Part shown: piece by piece, positions 51,924-63,138 of the stretch
Position numbering within the stretch: the first letter of the stretch is position 1
Layout: each line of letters opens with the position of its first letter
Assembly (NCBI RefSeq): GCF_008831285.2
Contig: NC_045147.1
Location: forward strand, 22,964,981-23,028,980
Origin: Nymphaea colorata
Lineage: Eukaryota > Streptophyta > Magnoliopsida > Nymphaeales > Nymphaeaceae
Length of the DNA: 64,000 bases
Reading direction: 5' to 3'
Notes under the pieces: generated by a model
What the model was told of the DNA's origin: nothing
What the model saw: the letters and a program-made list of their open reading frames with translations, nothing else
Databases searched by the model: none
Position numbers and translations under genes: made by a program

Positions 51924-54018
51924 AGAGGGGTGGTGGGAATCGTTTTAATGTTATTGCCAACCACTACCTTTCCCCACACCTAATGGCATTCAATATTTGT
52001 CCTTTCCGAAGAGCTCCTGCTAGACATTTCTGAACCTTCCTGTCTGAACTTCGTAATTTCCTTGAAATTGGCTCCTCATATTAAGTTGTGATGAGGTGAA
52101 ATAATTATCTAGGTAGTCTAAGAATTGCCTAGGTAGTCTTCGAGTGAATGCTTGACAGAAACTAGAAACTTGAACTAGATATACGGAAAGGAAAGGGCTA
52201 ATCTAGTAAGAAATTGATCCTGTTTTGCTATTTCGCTATGAATTAGGCGTCTTCTAAGAGTTGGGGATATGTTCTGGAAGCGAGAGGCATGATATGTTTC
52301 TTCTTTTAAAGAACTCTACATTGAAATGGGAAAATGAGACACCAATCTTGAAAAGGGTTCTTAGCATTTTGGTCTGAGGTTGTATTCGGCTGATTGATGG
52401 TTCGAAACTGAGCAGAATTGAGAACAACAAAAAATTACCCGAGTGATTTTGGCTGAAACCAATTTAAGAAAGTTAACCGGAAAAGCTACTCAAAACTAGA
52501 TCCCCAAGAACATGATCCAAAATCTTCCAAGACCTGAGGAATTATTCTTCAGAAATCTGGTATCTGCCAACTCAAGAAGTGTGCTGCGCCTTATTTATTC
52601 TTGTTCGTTCCTTGTTATCAAACCTCCAAAATTTTACTTCCAATTTCCTACTTCCATAGGCCATGTTTTCCGATCATTTTTCCCCGCCGGACCCACATTA
52701 TTATATGAGGCTGTAGCTGCAAGCCCATTGAAGCATACTGCCTTCACCCACGTTATCGCTCTACGCCAACTGAATGTTGTACACGCGAAGCTTCCTGATG
52801 GCCCATACTTGGCTAAAGACTTGACGTCTTGAGCTTTTTCTCTCTGTCTCCTCTCCCCGTTATGTCTATGCATCTTGCAGGCCCAAAAATCTCTGCCGGA
52901 CTTAGTTCTATGCTCTGATTTTTCTTTTTTTCTCAAATCAGGAAATACTTAATGTTTCTAAAGGGGTGGCCCATGCCATTTGCATGTTTGGGTCCGACAA
53001 AGTCACTATGCAACAGGTGGAGCTAGAATGGTTCCTCAAAACTTACTTGATATTTTACTATGTATTAGCTAGCGCCTGTGACATGAAGTTTTAGCTCCGG
53101 CGATATTCCGGTCTACTTCTTGCCAAATTCCGGCGCTATTCTACCACGGGTTTGCTTTCAAACCCATTTTACGCAGAAATTCAGGCTGAACCAGAGGTTG
53201 GTTCGAGGTCTGATCTTCATCATATTCAGTTGGACACAAGAATTGGACTCAGTTACGAATCTGCATATAAATAAATACCTAATCGTTCAATCAGTAGTCC
53301 GTGCCGTCTGAATTATTACCAGATTTTTAAAGCAAATGGTTCCCCAATTCGTAACTGTGAATATATGACTGCAGTTTTTTCTTTTCGTTTTGATCTTCTC
53401 TGGGTATTTTTACTTCTTTAGTGGACAGTATAACTGCGGATTTTCTTTTCGCTTGCATCTTCGGTAGAAGTTTTTCTTTCTTCGATCGGCCGTTCCCCTT
53501 TTAAGCTTCAATTCTAAATAACAGGTTTGGATTTCCTCTCCAAGGCGAAACCTTTGCAGTACAGGCCCAGCAAGTTTGGATTTCTTTACCCACATATAGT
53601 CGTCCATCATTCCTATGACAAATTTCTGTCGACAGTTCTGATGATGCCTTCACCTCACCGCCCTCAATGATGACGAACCGCCAACTGCAGAGTCTTAAAT
53701 TCACACCAACGAATCATCTGAGTAATTAAAAAAGAATTCAATGGGAATACCTTCTAAAGTACACTGGACACATTATATTAAGCCTTCATAGCCACCAAAG
53801 TCCGAACAAGAAACGGCAATGGCGCATCATCGTCGTCCCATTAAATAGTTTCTGCTTATTCATTCGTTTTCAGTAGATGCCACCTAGTTTCCCACTTAAG
53901 CTGCTTTTATTGTGCCAAATTATTGCTTTGGATGTTTTAATTAAAAACAGAAACTTAATCACACTATTCTTGTGAGTGCCACTTAGCCTTGAAAGCGGGT
54001 TAGGGTTCTTGGAAAGTG

Positions 54019-54068
54019 GACTAAAAGAGCACATGTCATGCAGGACTAAGAGAGCACATGTCATGCAC
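54019..54068. repeat. 25-bp tandem duplication
   Basis: GACTAA(A/G)AGAGCACATGTCA followed by TGCA(G/C) occurs twice in a row with two differences. Confidence 0.85.
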
Positions 54069-56607
54069 AAAAGACTCGTCAACCAGTCTTTTTTAAGTTT
54101 CCACTGCCAACCCATGCCGGTGTCGCACTCTTAAAATTGGTAGAGATAGGTTGGTGAGTACAATCGCCCACAACATAGTTTTTAAAAATTATTGTACAAA
54201 GGCATTTTCTTAATTTTTTATTATTTATACTATCTTAAAGTTCAAAATTCAAACTTTTTAGCGTCTTTCAATTAAAAATTTCTAGCTCTACCACTAGTCT
54301 TAGTCTCTACGCAACTCCCTTGCTCATCTATTGATGCCTCTTTGTAGGCTCTTGAGTTTTCACCTCCTTTTTACTAAAATGATGCGTTTCACCCAATTGA
54401 AAAGGTGACTCCCTACATGTACCCTTTCATTTTCATGTCTCTCTTTCATGGCCTGTTTGGTGTAAGTAGCCATTTATAATTGTTTTATGAATACTTTGAT
54501 TAAAAACTTTTTAACGTGTTTCATGAATGAATGAGATTCAAGCATTTCTTAAACAAACCTTTACTTAAACAAACCGTTACTGATAAAGTTTTTTACTATT
54601 TATAAATAAATTTTTTATTTATATTAATACATTTTAAAATTTTATAACTATTTTCCGACTCTACCTCTATCCCAATGCAAGGAAAGAGTTGCCACCGGTA
54701 CATAATACACCAATTCAGAGAGAGAGATGCATGGGCAGGGCGAAGTTATACATGAGCAAGGTACAACAGCGCGTGACCTCCAAACCCTCACTCAAGTCCT
54801 TTCATATGTCAGGAGGTGGAACGTGGTACCCATTCTGTGCACCGACAAGATCTCGCCATCTTTTTTTTTATTCTCAGCGCTTCGCCATTTACATCCAAAC
54901 GTCTTTCTTGTGTTTGTGTATGATTAATTAAAAGAAAGGAAGAACCATCTTATGTTTAGGTACAATGAAAAAAAAAAATATATTTTTTTAATTCCTCTAA
55001 AAATAAAGACATTTTTCTCATTTCATTTGCTTTCCTGTCCTGTTTTCTTCTAGTTTCATTTCATTTTCATTATTTCATCTCTTCTTATATTTCGTTTATT
55101 TCTTATATTTGCTTATGTATTTAGAAGATTTCTTGTTTCTAAATTTTGTTGTTATATATTTCCATTTTATCGATATTTTCATTACTTCATCTCTCTTTTC
55201 TTAATGTGTTACTGGACTCGACTGTCACGAAATAAACTTATTTTTATGCAGCCAAGTTATAGTACGTAAAAAAAAAATGTTGGTAGCAAAATATTTACAT
55301 TAATTGCACGGCCATAAATATATTTTAGGTAGGTTGGAGGGGCAAGGCGCGTAACACGGTAGTTGTTGCGGTTTAAATTTTGCGGTGTACTTTCTGCAGG
55401 TGAAATAAAGGAGAAAGCTGCTTATCACGTGCGATCTACCCACTTTTAATTAATGGGCGAATATTTCTATGCTTCTCCGCCAATGGTCTTCCAATAATCT
55501 AAATGCTTTCATTTGATTAGAAAAAAAATATATGTTTGTTTTTAACACGTGAATTGCTATTATCCTCATTTAAAAAAAAGAAAACGCAAACGAGGCAGCC
55601 GCGCCTTCGCCCTGATTAATTATATATGTTATTAGATATATCTTGGAAATGTAACGGGAAGCTGTCTCCTTTCACTATTCAATTTCATACTATGGTAGAT
55701 TTCAATTTTGATGTCTTTGATTACCCGAGATTTGATATGAAATTTAAGATTTTTGGATTTTTGAAATTCATGGATTTGATATTAGGATCGTACATTTTGG
55801 CTTAGTAAATTAGTTAATAGAGACAACAAGAATGAATCTCAGGAGATGCTTGGTAACAATTAAATTTGTCATTTAAAGGCGAATTCATATATCACTGCAC
55901 TGCAACTGTGTCATGAATTTGCTACTAATTTTTGGGACATTCATAAAACACTAAACTGGTGTTCCTATTATCAAATTCAGTGTCTCTTGAAGCAGAATGC
56001 CAATGGGGAAAAGATAAAAGAAAAAAATTCTGGCGCTGGTATGTTACTTTGTTTAAGGTAAGGTTCTTTCTTAATTTGTTTGCCAGTTTCCCTCCCAATA
56101 AATAACTAAAACCTGATCTTACCTTCTCCTTTCTTTACTGTTTTACCTTAAGAGTTATAAAAAGCAGAAAGTCGTCTAACAAGAAGAAAAGTTTACTCTT
56201 TAAAGCACCGAAATTTGGCACGCTCAATAGAGTTAGGTAAACAAAATTGAATAAAGTCCACATCACGCTCCTGCGGTTAGAAGCTTATTTGTGGAAAACA
56301 AAAGTTTAACTTCAATAACGTCGTCGTGAACTTTTCCCGCAGTAGGTTCATCATTTCGTTTCACTGTAACAGTCCATTGAGCTTCATAAATAACTAAATG
56401 GCATCGTGGTGAGTAAGATTATATTTATATCCATACATATATATACATATGATCAACTTCTTAGTATTATTGGCTAATTTTAAGATTCAAAAACTCATAT
56501 TTTTCATATCCAAGCAACATGGCGGGAGGCATTATTCTGTTTCACTGTAAATAGACCATGTGCAATGAATATCTACAGTCTACTTGTAAGTAGTTGAGAA
56601 GAGAGAA

Positions 56608-56632
56608 TATATATATATATATATATATATAC
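56608..56632. repeat. (AT)n microsatellite
   Basis: About 12 alternating units in the spacer. Confidence 0.9.
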
Positions 56633-58345
56633 ACAAAAGCCCCATAAGAAAAAAATATAGGTGCCGTTTGGGTGGCAACCCCCAAACGACGTTTTGTCCC
56701 TAAAACAATCGATGTTTTGAGGATGTTTGGCACAGATAAACCCAGTTTTCAGAAAATGAAGTTTTCAGCAAGTTGTGAGGACCCGACGGAAGTTTATATT
56801 GAACACTGCAGGAAGTACTTGTGAGACGTCTGGGACTGGAGGTTGCTCGTAGAAAGAAGCTTATTTAGCAGGCAAATCTCGGAGCGTGGACAGCTTATGA
56901 GACGTTACGGTTGCTTCAATCGAACAATAGAGTAATTACATTTATTCATTGGAGACTAGGTAATAAGAGCGATGCTTATGAAAATGGTGTTGTTGTAAAG
57001 ACAGACAAACTATGTCACATGGGTTCCGGTATGGTAGAGGTTCAGGTATGGTGGTATGGATTTGGACACGGTAATTTTGAAAATTAGAGGTATACGGGTA
57101 CGACAATTTTTATATTCTAAGAAAAAAACATTAATAGTTTACACTTCTAATCTCATCTCATAAGAAAGTCTCAAACAAAACCTAAACAAAATATTGTTTA
57201 TGGTAAGAATACTATATTATCATCATTCTAGCCAATGCCCAACTCATCCTCTTCCACATTAGAAGATGTTGATGGAATAGAAGGTTTTTGGAATCTCGAA
57301 TTAATAGCTTCTAGTTCATTGTCTTCTTCTAAGTTAAAGTCCTCAACATTCACTTCTCAATTTTTGGGCTTGCGCTTAAGCTTGGCTCATTAGCACTCGG
57401 CAACAACAGTTAGTTTGATGAAGATTGAAGATAATCTTCAACAGCTAGTTGACACAACAACAAATAAATGGCAGGCAAGGCGACAAATAGGCAGCAATAG
57501 ATAAACATTAAACACGTAAAATCAAACTTGAAAAAATGAAAAGACCAATCTTCAAACAAAAACATCCTCAAATCAACAAAATGAAACCCTAAGTTGTAAT
57601 AGCAAAAAGAAAGAAAAAAAAAACATTTACCTGGCTGCCACCAAACATCACCACCTGCGATAGACAAGGGTTGAAGAAAACACAAGTCAAACTTTGCTGC
57701 AGAGCTTGTCTTTTGTTTCGTGAGTAAAAACAAACGATTTTTTTTTGTTTGAATTGGGTTTGACCCAGACCTGATCTAACCCATATCCAACAGCTTCCAT
57801 GTACCGGAGTGAGTACGTGGGCCAATTCCACGTACCCGTGTCACTTAGCACACAAGTTGCCCTTTATATATGTTGTGCACAATACGTAAGACCTTAAAAG
57901 TAGAGTTTCAAGATTGGTGTGTCATTTTCCCATTTCAATGTAGAGTAGAGTTCCTTAAAAGTAGAAACATATCATGCCTTGCTCTTCCAAAACATATCCC
58001 CTACTCTTAGAAGACGCCTAATTCTTAGCGAAATAGCAGAACAAGATCAATTTCTTTCTAGATTAGCCCTTTCCTTTCCTTATATCTAGTTCAAGTTTCT
58101 AGTTTCTGTCAAGCATTCACTCGAAGACTACCTAGATAATTCTTAGACTACCTAGATAATTATTTCACCTCATCACATCTTAATATGAGGAGCCAATTTC
58201 AAGGAAATTACGAAAGTTCAGACAGACAGGAAGCTTAAGAAATGTCTAGTAGGAGCTCTTCGGTAAGGACAAACATTGAATGCCAATGGGTGTAGGGGAA
58301 GGTAGTAGTTGGCAGTAACATTAATACGATTCCCACCACCCCTCT

Positions 58346-58354
58346 CTATTTAAA
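58346..58354 (+). promoter_or_regulatory. TATA box of the right LTP gene
   Basis: CTATTTAAA about 100 bp before the start codon, putting transcription start near 58380. Confidence 0.6.
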
Positions 58355-58454
58355 CACCCTTCTGGGAGTCTCCCTCTTCGCACCACACCTCGAGTCATTC
58401 GCTTTTCCAGTGTTGTAAGACCAAAGCGTGTGAGGGTGTTGCTCGGATTCCGCC

Positions 58455-58944
58455 ATGGCCAGCCTCTCTGCTCGCACTTTCATCTGCATCGCCATTGCTT
58501 GCATGGTGCTCCTGGCTCCTGCCAGCGAGGCACTTCAATGCCCTGACGTGATCAAGTCCCTTTTGCCGTGCGCCGGCTACCTTACAGGCAACGGTGCCGG
58601 CCGCGCACCGGCTCCATGCTGTGCTGGTGTGAATGCTCTCAACCGAGCTGCTAGTGCCCCGGCTGATAGGAGAAACGCCTGTGCCTGTATCAAGAGCTAC
58701 GCGTCCGGAGTCTCTAATCTCAACTTCCAAAGGGTGGCCTCGCTGCCTGGCTCCTGCGGCGTGCACCTCTCCTTTGTTCCTAGCGTTACCACCGACTGCA
58801 GCAAGTGAGTGATCCTACCAATGGCTCCATTATTTACTGTTGTAACGATATGAATCCTGCGTTCTGTGATAAATCACAGTATTGGCTAGTTCGACGACTC
58901 ATGGATTTGTTTGTGCTTTGGATTTGTTTGACAGGGTTGCTTAA
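58455..58944 (+). CDS. Type-1 non-specific lipid transfer protein, right copy
   Basis: Exon 1 is 58455-58804 and exon 2 is 58935-58944, with a 130-bp GT-AG intron splitting the Lys117 codon. The protein has 119 residues, with the same signal peptide and eight-Cys scaffold as the left copy. Exon 1 differs from the left copy at five of 350 bases; one changes Gln64 to Arg. Unspliced reading hits TGA straight across the donor, so intron retention gives 117 residues. Both copies keep intact promoters, frames and splice sites, so both are probably functional. They are divergently placed, each pointing away from the central spacer. Confidence 0.9.
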
Positions 58945-60471
58945 GCAATGGGAGGCGATATCCATCACGGCGCCATAGCGTGTGATGAAGACGACGGTGG
59001 ATGGTAATGATATGTAGGAGGAATAAGATGTGGAGACGGGTCCTGTTCGTGCACTCTCGCTGAGTTGCCGTTTTGTCATGGCCGTCCTTCTGTAGTATTT
59101 TGATATGTTGTTATAGAGAGGGAGTAGTTAGTTTGTTGCTGCTCCCTCTTATCTATCGTGCTAATTCCATTACTAGTTTGATTTCCATTCTCTCTCTCTC
59201 GTTCGGCAACCTCTAAATGTTTTAAAGAACCAGGAAAGTGATTTGGAATTCAGACACACGTTAGGCTACATATGGATGGAAAAATGGAATACACTTATAC
59301 AAAATGAGGAAATGAAATAAGAAAGGTGGGAAAATACAATTTGCTTTTAATACACTTTCTTCTAGTTGTTCGGGGGAAAGATGTACAAGAAGGGTGCTCT
59401 GTTCTGGTGAAATCCGAAGACCACCAAACTTTCCCGACTTCAGACTTCTCCAACTTTTCAGATACTGGGAAACAAGAGAATGACAGAGAGACTTCTCCAA
59501 CTTTTCAGATACTTTGGCCCCAGCAACATTTCTTTATGACACGTTTAAAGTGAGCAAAGACCTGGTATGTTGGAAATCCGTTGTTTGACCATATAAATGT
59601 CGCCTATAAAACTAGAAACATTAGAAATCTTTCTGAGATAAGTTTGCTGCAACAAGATTTCAGATGGATAAAACAGTGCGATCGAAACAAAGAGGTTCAG
59701 AAGAAAGACGCAAATTTGATTTTTGGCGTTTTAAATTGCGAAAAAGTTGCATAATTAGTTGCATTACACCGGTTTCTACGCATGTTTTTTCGAAATACGA
59801 GAAATAGTTTTGTCTAGCATATGGACCGTCGCATCTATGATTCAGAGCCCGCTGCCTGACCATGTAAGCCCATTGTGACACTAGAAAAGAGGCCGAGCCA
59901 GTGAAGAAGAGCCCACTACAAAGTTCAGAGGCATGTTTCAGCCATTTTTAAGAACGCAGGCGGTTTTCTGCTCGAAAAAAAGAAGAAGAAGAACTTTTTC
60001 GTTTCTGCCCGTGAAAAGGTTTCCTTTTTAAAGCGGAGGATATCTTTGTCATCTCAAGAACCTTCTTCGCTCCCGCACTCATTGTTCTTCGTCTTCCCCA
60101 CCTAGTGTAGTTAGCGATGAGAGCACAATTGCCTAAAATCTGCAGGAAATTATTTGTCGGTAAAATACGGCTGCATGCTCACTTAATGTTCTTCATCCCC
60201 ACCCTTTTGTTACTCAATTAAAGAATTTTCTTTGATCAAAGTGAAAACCAAAGAGGAAGGGCAGGCTGCTAGTCACTCAATTATCGTCATCTCACTCGGA
60301 TTATCATTTATTTCTCCTGTATTTTTATATGTCCAAGGTCTTTAAACTCACCCACAAAAAAATTTCCATAGAAATAAGCAAACGAATATGCACCTCATGG
60401 AAAGGACCAGCTATATCGATACCCAAAAAACATTATAAAACTCAAAAAAATAATTAACTTTGCTAGGGATT

Positions 60472-60797
60472 TGATGCAGGAGCATTGCGTGAAAAAAAAA
60501 TTCAGTCGCAATTTGAGATTATTTGTTAGTTTATTTTATTTGAGTCTAATTATAGTTTTTTTTTTGTTTCATTTATTGTTGTGTTGCTTGGACCAAGTCC
60601 ATGGGTCCGTTTATACTCTATTTAAGGGCGTTTAATCCTCATTTGTAATAAGTTTTTGAGTGAATTAAAACCCTAATGGCTATTTTGCTTTCTCTTTTCC
60701 AATTTTTGTTCCCTTTTGCTTCTCTTTCGTTTAACCCTAGATTAGTTTGGCGTTTGATCATGAATTAGAGGAGACGATCCTCTTTTCCACTGCATCA
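60472..60797 (+). mobile_element. Candidate solo LTR, 326 bp
   Basis: Starts TGATGCAG and ends CTGCATCA, an 8-bp perfect terminal inverted repeat with TG/CA ends. Inside are CTATTTAAGG (TATA-like) followed by T-rich DNA and AGTGAATTAAAACCC, an order typical of LTR promoter and polyadenylation regions. No clean target duplication was found. Confidence 0.5.
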
Positions 60798-61314
60798 ATT
60801 TCTCATCAAAATATTCTTAAGATCAAGCATATCTATATGTTAGACTGTAGAAAGAAGTACGTTAACAGTCAATTTTGGGGCGATTGTTTTCTATTGTCCG
60901 GGATCTATCAATAATATCTCTATATACACAAAAAAATTGGTAGTTCTTTTAAGAAGTTCAAAATTCTCTTAAAAAAGGAGAACAGGGGAGAGAAAAAAGA
61001 GGAGGTATTTGGGAACGTTTGAAAAAATGGTTTGACTTTTATATTTACCAAAATTTTGATAAATTGATGGATGAGATTTTACTTTCCTTATTTAAGTTTA
61101 GTAAATAACAGCTTGCGGATTAACTACGGGACATGATATTAGTTAAATGATATGAGTTAATCGATACCAAAATTTGGTTCATGATGATATTCAAATCACC
61201 AATATCTTTCCCATGAAATGCTTGCCTGGCTTCTTGGTGTCTGGTGAACTGGTTTTTTCGTGATCATCAAATCGAATTGTCTATGCTTACAACCTTAATG
61301 AATGAGGTCAAAGA

Positions 61315-61498
61315 TGTAACATCTTAACCCATTTGTGAGCTCGGGCCCTTGTTCTGGCAGACCTCAACCCACCTCCTAACAGTTTCGGCTCCAACTCCAA
61401 AAAAGCTAAGAACAAGAACAACAATCTATTCAATAATCCCCTTTATAAGCTATAAAAGATTCCATACAATTACGAGACTATATTTTTGAGGTGTTATA
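61315..61498 (-). mobile_element. Solo LTR of the TRIM family
   Basis: Matches the 8054-8514 LTRs along its length (GAGCTCGGGCCCTTG, CTAACAGTTTCGGCT, CCTTTATAAGC, ACGAGACTA, GTGTTATA for GTGTTACA). No second LTR, primer site or polypurine tract follows, so it is a solo LTR. Confidence 0.75.
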
Positions 61499-61534
61499 GA
61501 AGAAAAATGGTAAGTAAATACATAATTCCATATA

Positions 61535-61552
61535 GGGGGGGGGGGGGGGGGG
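61535..61552 (+). repeat. 18-bp G homopolymer
   Basis: An uninterrupted run of 18 G at the head of a family A repeat. Possible G-quadruplex site, or a sequencing or assembly artefact. Confidence 0.85.
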
Positions 61553-61710
61553 CGCCTAGGCCATGGCCCCACCCCAACTAATTGAAAAAATTTAAAAATT
61601 ATAGTTGTGCAATGTATTTTTTAGGTTCGGGTTCAATTTGGCCCTACCCGTATCCAAGGTTGGACTGTTTGGCCCACCCTTGAAAAAAATTCTGGGTCCA
61701 CCCTTGGCTC
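61535..61710 (+). repeat. Dispersed repeat family A, copy 3
   Basis: G-rich head, GGCCATGGCCCC, AATTGAAAAAATT, TTGTGCAATGTATTTTTTAG and GTTCAATTTGGCCC, in the same order as 2797-2925. The most complete of the three copies. Confidence 0.55.
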
Positions 61711-62490
61711 CATGGGATGTAACTTTATTCTGTAGGTTGTACAACTGGTCTATAGGTTGTACAACTGGATCCTTAAGTAAATATGTAAGGTCTACAAGAC
61801 AGTGGTCGAGTGAGAAATTTTTAGCAAAAGGACATTTAGGGCCATTTGATCGATTATAACCCTCAAATGAGAAATAAGATTCTAGAAATAAGTTTAGAGA
61901 AGAAAAACAAAATGAAAAAGATCTTTCCCAATTCTAGTTTTGCAGTGTGTATGATGACTTATTTTGATGGCATTTGAAAGACATGGAAAATGAGAAACGC
62001 CCCAAATTGCAATTGACGTGAGAGTCGTTGTAAATGACAGCAGGGAATATGTTCTTCTTATAATCTGAAAATTAGAACAAAAAATGGTGATGGCCTTTAG
62101 TGAAAAAAAAGAGGGAGTGAAATCGAATTTAACAGATTAAGAAAGAAGAGTTGTCAAAAGTAATGCATATGGAACTATTATCGTCTGAACATGTAGTTGC
62201 TTTTTTTCCTAATCTAGTTGCTTTCTTCATTTCATCCTCATAAATGAAATACTACACAGGAAAGGAAAATGATTGCAAGTTGGCAAAAGATAAGAACTTT
62301 CTTCCCCTTTTATAAGACAAAACCTTTGATCAGACTGATGAAGGAACATAGTAAGCTGTAAATCTTATTAACTTGCTGAGTAACTGAAGACAATTAAGAG
62401 AAAACATGCCATTATACTAAAACATCCTCGGGGGTGGAACTAAATTTCTGAAAAAATCATTCCGGAAAAGAGGCCAACAGGTAATTTTTA

Positions 62491-62562
62491 GTCCCTAGTT
62501 TGATTTGGAGGAATTCATTTTTTTTCGCTACAGTAAAATTTTTCCTCCCCATCAAACGCCCC
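62491..62562. mobile_element. 72-bp Tourist-like MITE
   Basis: TTA target duplications flank it (62488-62490 and 62563-62565). The ends are inverted (GTTTGATTTGGAGGAA against the inverse of TTCCTCCCCATCAAAC), leaving about 25 bp in the middle. Confidence 0.6.
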
Positions 62563-63118
62563 TTAAAGAGAGAGCCAACAAAAACAAAATGGGAGAGATG
62601 TGTGGTTGGATTGAGAACAAGTGCTGCTTCAAATGCGGTCATATCCAACAAAAGATCTCCATTCAAAATTTAGAGGGCCTTGTTGCTGGGACAGGGAAAT
62701 TGTGTGGGCTTTAGTTCTATTATATTTGATGCAGACTTGAGTGCCCAACCATCTTCTCTACTTGGAATGCTGGACCAGTGAACATTCATACTCTCTCCAA
62801 GTGTTGAGACTTGAGAGGATCCTTTATCCTCACCGTCTCCTGCTCCCCTCCTGTCATTTCCAAATTTTTTAATTTTAGAACGTGGCGCTCACTAGATTAA
62901 ATCCATCATGAATGCGTAAGACCAACTGGACGGTGATGATCATAAATCTCTTTTTCAGAAAACGACCGAGGAGATGATCTGTTCAATGGATCAGAAAAAA
63001 GTGGAGGGCTCGCTTTTTAATTCCATTTTTATTTTGGTCCTTACAGTCTAATAGTGGCACTGCAGTTTTCATGCTTGGAAACTTGGAAAGTATAAGTTGA
63101 AAAAGTTTCTTTGAATGC

Positions 63119-63138
63119 TTATATATATATATATATAT
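63119..63138. repeat. (AT)n microsatellite
   Basis: About ten alternating units near the window's right edge. Confidence 0.85.

Larger units (their letters stand above)
49753..52358 (+). repeat. Left arm of a large inverted duplication
   Basis: Matches the reverse complement of 57905-60305 from the outer boundary (GAGTGACTAGCAGCCT against its inverse) to the inner boundary (CTCTACATTGAAATGGGAAA against its inverse). It includes the LTP gene, promoter and downstream sequence. Non-coding parts differ by many substitutions and indels. The arm is longer than its partner mainly because of a helicase-derived insertion. Confidence 0.9.
52359..57904. other. Spacer between the inverted arms
   Basis: About 5.5 kb without a supported gene. 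It contains a 25-bp tandem duplication (54019-54068), AT-rich DNA, an (AT)n tract (56608-56632) and an 8-bp hairpin near 56665-56688. A 41-codon acidic tail-like frame lies on the minus strand at 57228-57354. The 106-codon frame at 52512-52832 shows no motif. Confidence 0.5.
57905..60305 (-). repeat. Right arm of the large inverted duplication
   Basis: Reverse complement of the left arm, with the LTP gene, its promoter and about 1.3 kb beyond it. The part corresponding to the left arm around the helicase fragment (about 59780-59830) is continuous, without the helicase sequence. Confidence 0.9.

Noticed and set aside
51502-51948. 148-codon frame opposite the left LTP gene, and its counterpart at 58395-58766
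   Set aside because: Exact antisense of a real LTP coding region and promoter; no independent signal.
57228-57354. Acidic 41-codon tail-like frame on the minus strand, possibly a transposase end
   Set aside because: Too short and with no matching upstream domain; could not be tied to a family.
58834-59079. 81-codon frame opposite the LTP 3' region, also at 51183-51428
   Set aside because: It covers the LTP intron, last exon and 3' UTR on the wrong strand; similarity between copies comes from the duplication.
60404-60440. Minus-strand LGIDIAGPF-like phrase, resembling a gypsy integrase start
   Set aside because: Only about ten residues with no continuing frame; chance match cannot be excluded.
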